DNA of 11,618 nt from Willaertia magna (taxonomy: Eukaryota > Heterolobosea > Eutetramitea > Acrasida > Naegleriidae), in assembly GCA_902984215.1 (NCBI GenBank), contig CADWAF010001869.1, positions 1-11,618 of the forward strand, in the 5' to 3' direction. Every line of letters starts with the position of its first letter. The stretch's first letter is position 1. Below, in pieces: positions 6,244 through 11,618 of the stretch. The position numbers and the translations under genes are program-made. The notes below the pieces were generated by a model. The model was not told the DNA's origin. It saw only the letters and a list, made by a program, of their open reading frames with translations, and made no database searches.

Positions 6244-8271
6244 TTATTCAGTAAAAAATTCTTCCATTGTTGGAATATTATCTTCTTTGCCTAAAAATAC
6301 TTTAGCATAACTAATTAAATCGTTTTGTTTCAAAACTACATGTTGTGGTCTTGTTGTTGTCACATTTTGTCTAGGTGATTGTTTCATTTCTTCATCCTCT
6401 TCTTCACTATCTTCAAAATCATCGTCATCTTCTTCTTCTTCATTATCACTTACTTCCTTTTCCTCAACATTGACTGTATGTTCTTCTTCTTCATTCTCTA
6501 CATGTCCAATTGTTGATTCTTTATTATACATTGCAAACACTACATACTTAAATTTATCTCTATATAAATCACTATTTAAAACTTCTTTAAACAGTGTAGC
6601 TATATGATAAGATGGATTTTCATAACCTAATGAATCAATTACTAATGCATCATGTCCCTTAGTTAATGCAATTTCCAAATAGGAAGCAATCTTCTTTTTC
6701 ATTAAAGTAGATAACTTATTAGAAGCAAGAAAATATTCATAATTATTGCTTTCTTCACTTAATGCATTATTATTACCTTCTTCTTTTGTATTATTTGTAT
6801 TACTAACTGTTACTACCTTTCTCTTCTCAACAGGGGGATGAGTATAATAACTAAGAGCATACATTGAAACGGTAGATGGTCTTTCATAAAACTCATAGCC
6901 TTGTTCTTTAGGTTTTCTTAATACTAAGCATTGAGGAACGTAAATTCCACCAATTTCGGGTATTGGATAAGCCCACATTCTAGTATCATCAAATACAAAA
7001 GGATCTTCTAAACATAAAGCTAAAGCACTTCTTCTACAAATTTCTTCTTCTTGTCCATCCCCTCCTTTTTGATAGTCACCAGCAGGTACGGATTGACTTG
7101 CATAAACTAAAAGTAACGGGTTAACTTTCTTTACGCGTTTTAAATGAATTGCTACTTCTAAAGCATCTCCTTCTAATACAATAAATTGTGGCTTATTAAT
7201 TTCTTCTTCTTCTTTATGGGAATGTTTCTTTTTGGTTGAACTTACAGAAACAATTCTATTTACATTATCATTCTCACTATGATCTATCTTTTGAGTGTTT
7301 TTAGATCCTTTCTTTAATGCATTAAAATCGAAAAAGACAGGCTTAACGGGAATACCCTTTTCTTCTTTAAAGTTATCTAAATTTAATAATTGATTTTCAT
7401 CATCTTGTTCTTCTTCTTCGGAACCAGACTTCTTTTCTTCAGTTAATTCGGATTCTTTCTTTTTATTCTTTTCTTGTTGTTTCTTAATCTTTTGTTGTTT
7501 CTTCTTATTTTTTGTGTTCTTCTTTGTTTCTTCACTATCTTCCTCTTTATCATCCTCTGGTATGACATTTTCTTCTTCTTCTTCATTAAGTTGATAATCT
7601 TTATCGGAAAAGATAAATTCATCCTTCTTTTTAGAAAGTTTTTTCTTTCGTTTTTGTTCCTTCTTTTTATCCTTTTTATTATTGATAGCCTTTGGCGCAA
7701 CCTCTTCTTCTTCATTATTATCTTCATCATCTATTTCATCCTTTTTACTCTTCTTAGCATCCTTCTTTGTATTCTTCTTATTACTTTCCTTCTTTACATT
7801 AAGCTCTTTATCGTCTTCCTCCAATTCTAACACTTCTTCATCATTATTTGGTAACGCATTAGCCTTCAACTTTAAAGCCTTTTCATGCTCTTGTTCTTCC
7901 GATACTTCAATAAAGTACTTTCCTCTCAATAAAGTTTGTAAAGTAGTCATCTGAACAAGTTTTCTTAAAGCACATCTTACATTTGAAAATTCTTTCCAAG
8001 AATGATCAAAATAATAATATTTCCAATCTTTTGCATTAAATAAATATTTATTTAATGATATTGCTAATTGCATCATATTTTCTTTTGTCCTCATATGAGA
8101 TAAAATTTTATTATAAACTTCCGATGTAGGAATATATTGTTTTGGAGGTTTAGAAGTACTTGTTCTAGCACCTATACTTACTCCTAAAGGTGTATTATTG
8201 GAAGCTAATTTAGGAGCTGCATTATTCGTAGCTGATTTATTACGATAATTCTCTTTTCTTCTTGTACCCAT
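6244..8271 (-). CDS. Lys/Glu-rich protein with a divergent microbial-type PARG (TIGR02452/DUF2263) domain
   Basis: A complete 675-residue ORF. Residues 1-45 are basic and Ser/Thr-rich. Residues 46-125 are a predicted folded segment of unknown family, rich in aromatics (KDWKYYYFDHSW). Residues ~125-355 are alternating Lys and Glu/Asp runs, with basic clusters around 199-216 that could act as nuclear localisation signals. Residues ~363-586 match the plan of microbial poly(ADP-ribose) glycohydrolase macrodomains in order: VLEGDALEVAIHL (365-377), LLLVYASQSVP, the first catalytic-loop region with Q407-E408-E409 and RRS, GIYVPQCLVLR (442-452), a helix KKKIASYLEIALTKG, LVIDSLG (543-549) and YVVFAMYNK. 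In the family the signature is GGG, 6-8 residues, then QEE. Here the first triplet is A397-G398-D399, spaced seven residues from QEE, and the usual second loop (GAxGCGxF.N) is shortened to DSLGYENP. An acidic tail (~592-630) follows. ADP-ribose binding or hydrolysis is possible but weakened activity or a pseudoenzyme is equally likely. It is transcribed divergently from the kinase gene. Confidence 0.75.
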   Translation of the reverse strand: MGTRRKENYRNKSATNNAAPKLASNNTPLGVSIGARTSTSKPPKQYIPTSEVYNKILSHMRTKENMMQLAISLNKYLFNAKDWKYYYFDHSWKEFSNVRCALRKLVQMTTLQTLLRGKYFIEVSEEQEHEKALKLKANALPNNDEEVLELEEDDKELNVKKESNKKNTKKDAKKSKKDEIDDEDNNEEEEVAPKAINNKKDKKKEQKRKKKLSKKKDEFIFSDKDYQLNEEEEENVIPEDDKEEDSEETKKNTKNKKKQQKIKKQQEKNKKKESELTEEKKSGSEEEEQDDENQLLNLDNFKEEKGIPVKPVFFDFNALKKGSKNTQKIDHSENDNVNRIVSVSSTKKKHSHKEEEEINKPQFIVLEGDALEVAIHLKRVKKVNPLLLVYASQSVPAGDYQKGGDGQEEEICRRSALALCLEDPFVFDDTRMWAYPIPEIGGIYVPQCLVLRKPKEQGYEFYERPSTVSMYALSYYTHPPVEKRKVVTVSNTNNTKEEGNNNALSEESNNYEYFLASNKLSTLMKKKIASYLEIALTKGHDALVIDSLGYENPSYHIATLFKEVLNSDLYRDKFKYVVFAMYNKESTIGHVENEEEEHTVNVEEKEVSDNEEEEDDDDFEDSEEEDEEMKQSPRQNVTTTRPQHVVLKQNDLISYAKVFLGKEDNIPTMEEFFTE

Positions 8272-8701
8272 TTTGATTGTTTTTTTTTTTAAAAAATTTT
8301 ATTCATGCTTTAATAAAAATTTATTTTTGTTGAATAATTCAAACGCAGAATAACTAGCTCAACAAATGGAATGAAAAGTTTTTATACTTTCTTTAATAAC
8401 AATAAATAAAACAGTAACAACTGTAAATTAAACAATATTAATAATAAGGCTGGCTATGACTAATATAATTTAAATTCATAAAACTGAACCATAAAGTAGC
8501 GCTATTTTTTATCAAATTTATTCAATATCCATTTAATTATTTAAAACAACCTTAGTATAACGTTAATCTGTGTTTGATTTTTGAAAAATGCTTTAAATAT
8601 AGTTCCTTCCCTTAATTTTTATATTGAATAACATTTACTTTAATAATAAATCTATAGATAACAAAAGTCTTTTATAATTCAGTTGTTAGTGGCAGTCATT
8701 C
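8272..8701. other. Divergent intergenic region between the PARG-like and kinase genes
   Basis: About 430 AT-rich bases serve as upstream DNA for both flanking genes. Visible elements are a T-run at 8279-8290 (A-rich leader of the minus-strand gene), a TTGAA-TAA-TTCAA inverted repeat at 8330-8342, an ACAGT-AACA-ACTGT inverted repeat at 8411-8424 and the 8-base palindrome TAGCGCTA at 8497-8504. No gene or RNA was recognised, and none of these sites can be assigned a function. Confidence 0.5.
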
Positions 8702-11618
8702 ATGTTAATTACAAATGTTTTAACCATTCATTGTAATAGCTGCAGTCTGCTAGAAAATTCGCGGAATCAAAAATTTCACTTTCCATTTCGCCAAAAAAAA
8801 AAAATGTTTCATTTCGATACCAACAGCAACAACTACAGTGTTCATACATCCACAACCATTTTTAAGCCTTCCTCACTGCTTATATTATTATCCTTTTTTT
8901 TTCTTTTTCTTTTTATTATTCATTCTTGCCACTCGCAAAAACAGCAACAACAGCAACAACAACAAGAAAGGTCTTTCATTAATTTTTATTTAAATGCTTT
9001 TTTCAATAATTATGAAAATAGTAATTTCATTAATAGTTATGATGAAAATATTAATTTAATTAATAAAAATTGTACAGAAATAATTAATCCATGTACTTCT
9101 TATTGTGAGATTATTAATTTTATAAATTTTAATTCTGAAATTTTATTTAAAAATAATACTGTTAATACTATTAATATTAATTTAATTAATAATTATATAT
9201 TTAAAGAGAATGATAATAATTGTAAACTTTTAAATAGATATAATTATAATTTAAAATTTATTGGATTTAAAGAAAATAATACATCAAATATTACAATGAC
9301 ATTTGAAAGTGAATTAAATTATGACATGTCCATTGTAAATAATCTTTCTTTTCACTCATTGACAATACATAAATTACAAATGAAAGTCACAGATAATCTT
9401 GTATTTAAAAATTGTATTGTAATTGAATTTATTTTACAAAATAATGAAGATCCACAAAATCAATCACTTTTATTAATTGGTGACACTTCTTATTTTCAAT
9501 TAATTCAAGTGTCAAACATTCAAAGTATTTATCTGATTGATTGTACGATTGATGGCATTCGTTTAACTTCATTTCTTTCTTTCTTTTCAAGTGGAAGTGT
9601 ATTTTATACAAAAAATAATTTATCACAAAATACATTTTCAAAAGGAGAATTCGTTACAATAAATAATATCAATGTTTATGAAAATGTCACAATTACATTC
9701 GCATATGTGTCTTATGTATTACTTGAAGATGCCACTTTTCATGAAAATGAAATGACACAACCTGCACTTTTAATTAATTTTGCAATTACAATTTCACTTA
9801 AAAATTGTAAAGCTTTAAGAAAAGAATTATTTGCCATACTTATTGGCGGGAGAATAGATATTTTAAATTTTTATTCCAGAGGTTCTCTTTATATTATGTT
9901 ACCAATTTCCGTTACAATTAACTATTCAAACTTTTACAAAATTCCAAAAATTGGATTAAGATTGGAAGAAGCACAAAATGTGAAAATTTTAAATACAAAT
10001 TTTACACAATGTGGCGCTTCTTCAATTGTTGTAAAAAATACAGTTCATCCTTCAAATATGGAAATTACTGATTGTCTCTTTACACAAAATGGTAAAAGTG
10101 GTGGAATAAATGGTGGCGCAATTAATTTTGAAAGTAATGACATTGAAGTAAAATTAACAATTTTAAATTGTATATTTAAAGATAATCAAGCAACTAAAAA
10201 TGGTGGTGCAATTTATTTAAATACATTAAATGAATTTTCAAAATTATTAATTTATAAAAGTAAATTTATAAATAATCAAGCAAATATAAATTCATTAGTA
10301 ACATCAACAATAAATAGTTATGAGGGAAATGGGGGTGCAATCTTTGCTGTTAGTGGAAGTGTTGCTGTTAATGACGTTAATGACGTTAACGATGTTAATA
10401 ATGGTGATAGTGTTGTTAATAATGGTGGATATTTAGAATTGTCAGATGACACTTTCTTTTTAAATAATAAGGCAGTGAGAGGTGGTGCAATATTTACTTC
10501 TTGTCAATTGTCATTTTCATCACAAACTGAAAGTCAAATATTAATGAAGGAAAATGAAGCAAAAGTGGCTGGTGGTGCATTCTTTTTATTAAATTACAAT
10601 AATAATAATATTGAACAATTATTATTAAATAATAACAATTTTAAAATGATAAATAATTCTGCACATCTTTACGGCAGTCAACTTGCCACTTTTATAAAGA
10701 AAATTAACGTTCAATTTAATAATGAAAATATAAAGGTCTTTCCAGGTTTACAATTTGATATTTATTTAAAAGCATTTGATTTATTTAATAAATCAATTCC
10801 ACAAATATTTGAACAAGTTAAATTTAAAGTAAATTTTAATCAAGAAAATTTTCCTTTATTTCAAGTTTTTGGAACGACACAAGGTCATTATAGATATTTT
10901 ATTTTACAAAATAGAAATTATACTTTACAAAATACTTTAAAACAAGATAATGAGGGAATTCCTGTCAGTTTTGATTTAATTCTTCCAGAAAGTTTTGTAA
11001 CAATTAATTTTCAAATCATTCCTTGTCCAGAAGGTTATTTTGAAAAAGTGACAATTGACAACTTTATACAATGTGAAAAGTATGAATTCCCAACAAGTGT
11101 CATTATCATTATTTCAGTAATTGCAGCTTTATTATTCTTTTTAACTGGAATAATTGTTGGAATATTAATAATTTATGGAACTGTTAAAATTATGATAAAA
11201 CTAAAAAGATTAGCAAAAAAGGAAAAGGCAGAAATGGAAATAGAAAAAAAAATATTAGATAAACAAACGATATTTGATATTGATAACACACCTTTATTAG
11301 AAGATGATAGAATGGTATCCTTGTCATTTTCTTCTTCTTCTTCTTTATCTGTTCGTGGCGGTAATAATAAAAGTAATAAGAAGAAGAAAGGACAAAAACA
11401 ACAAACATTTTTAATTCCAGTTGAAGAGTTAAAAATTGAAAAGAAAATTGGTGAGGGCGGTAAGTTTTTACAATATTAATTTTTTACAATTATTAAAATT
11501 TAACAATATTATTAATTTAATACAATAATAATAAATCACAAATAAAATAAAAAGGATGTGGAACGGTATATAGCGCTAAATGGGGAAATAATACCGTTGC
11601 AATTAAATCAATTAAAAT
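8702..11618 (+). CDS. Receptor-type protein kinase with Pmp-like beta-helix ectodomain (5' part, two exons)
   Basis: The coding sequence is read as 8702-11459 joined to 11555-11618 and is cut by the window end. ATG 8702 gives the longest form; M35 (ATG 8804, after a run of A) is the likelier start, because it places the hydrophobic signal segment (58-73) near the N-terminus. After the signal comes polyGln (81-88), then a long Asn/Ile-rich ectodomain. It carries five chlamydial-Pmp-type GGA(I/F) motifs at G471, G501, G544, G594 and G624, with FxxN-type partners such as FKDN and FINN, pointing to a right-handed parallel beta-helix. A membrane span covers ~799-824, followed by a basic juxtamembrane stretch, a Ser run (~877) and a linker. 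At 905 the chain reads IPVEELKIEKK, then splicing gives IGEGGCGTVY and later VAIK (Lys codon 11605-11607). This is the ATP-binding loop and lysine of a protein kinase, probably TKL-like. Ligand and pathway are unknown. Confidence 0.8.
8942..8965 (+). repeat. CAA/CAG run coding eight glutamines
   Basis: A mixed CAA/CAG tract encodes Gln 81-88 just after the predicted signal peptide of the receptor kinase. Short Gln runs are common in AT-rich protists. The first gene has a similar five-Gln run near residue 132. Confidence 0.7.
10367..10402 (+). repeat. 9-bp microrepeat (GTTAAYGAY) inside the beta-helix coding region
   Basis: Four consecutive 9-base units, GTTAATGAC twice, then GTTAACGAT and GTTAATAAT, encode VND-VND-VND-VNN. 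The run falls between the GGAI motifs at G544 and G594, an interval about 20 residues longer than the 30-residue spacing of neighbouring pairs, so it looks like an expanded loop. Confidence 0.7.
11460..11554 (+). other. 95-base spliceosomal intron in the kinase glycine-rich loop
   Basis: The donor is GTAAGT at 11460-11465 and the acceptor AAAAAG ends at 11554. The intron is very AT-rich and has an in-frame stop at 11477-11479. Removing it joins G11459 to GA at 11555-11556 (a phase 1 split Gly codon) and restores GEGGCGTVY followed by VAIK in one frame. The recovered kinase consensus is strong evidence that the splice is correct. Confidence 0.88.

Noticed and set aside
7443..7954. Several overlapping ORFs on both strands with Phe/Leu- or Lys-rich or Ser-rich content
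   Set aside because: They are alternative frames of the Lys/Glu low-complexity part of the PARG-like gene. The hydrophobic plus-strand product is the expected complement of AAG/GAA codons, not a real membrane protein.
8497..8504. TAGCGCTA palindrome, also found at 11571-11578
   Set aside because: The second copy lies in coding sequence of the kinase, so the coincidence of an 8-mer is not evidence of a regulatory element.
10090..10640. Bacterial transfer of a Pmp/autotransporter gene
   Set aside because: Only the short repeat motif is shared. There is no autotransporter barrel, base composition matches the surroundings, and the gene continues into a eukaryotic kinase with an intron.
11190..11408. 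Minus-strand ORF of 72 codons, Phe/Tyr-rich
   Set aside because: It is the antisense of the Lys/Ser-rich juxtamembrane region of the receptor kinase.

Overview
The window looks like nuclear DNA of a free-living amoeboid protist, most likely a heterolobosean of the Naegleria/Willaertia type. The evidence is strong AT bias, A-rich start contexts, AATAAA signals after stops, one recognisable GT-AG intron, and ordinary stop codons. The protein families also fit: EGF-like modules of the form CFGI..N...VCSGRGSCV, a REJ/GAIN surface protein, and a chlamydial-Pmp-like ectodomain on a kinase. The genus is an inference. A dictyostelid is less likely from the family mix but cannot be excluded by eye.

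Layout: 1-196 is upstream DNA with three copies of GTAATCA. 197-5239 (+) is a 1680-residue secreted/anchored protein with a beta-propeller-like N-terminus, EGF modules, REJ/PKD-like beta domains, a GAIN-like region with a degenerate GPS, a Pro-rich stalk and a hydrophobic C-terminal tail. 5240-5737 is non-coding, with a duplicated 25-mer and an 18-bp perfect palindrome. 5738-6094 (+) is a small secreted Gly/Tyr-rich repeat protein. 6095-6243 is a short convergent 3' region. 8271-6244 (-) is a Lys/Glu-rich protein carrying a divergent microbial-type PARG (TIGR02452/DUF2263) fold whose catalytic loops are altered. 8272-8701 is a divergent intergenic region. 8702 to the window end (+) is the 5' part of a receptor-type protein kinase: signal peptide, polyGln, beta-helix ectodomain, one membrane span, then an intron inside the glycine-rich loop of the kinase domain. 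The kinase runs off the window.

Three of the four genes encode predicted surface or secreted proteins: a large adhesion/processing-type protein, a small structural-looking secreted protein and a receptor kinase. The fourth is probably intracellular and perhaps nuclear, given its basic clusters. Nothing shows that they act together; eukaryotic neighbours are usually independent transcription units. No RNA genes, mobile elements or CRISPR arrays were seen. The most interesting points are the paired loss of one GPS disulphide with the HLT cleavage tripeptide kept, the altered PARG loops, and the beta-helix receptor-kinase architecture.
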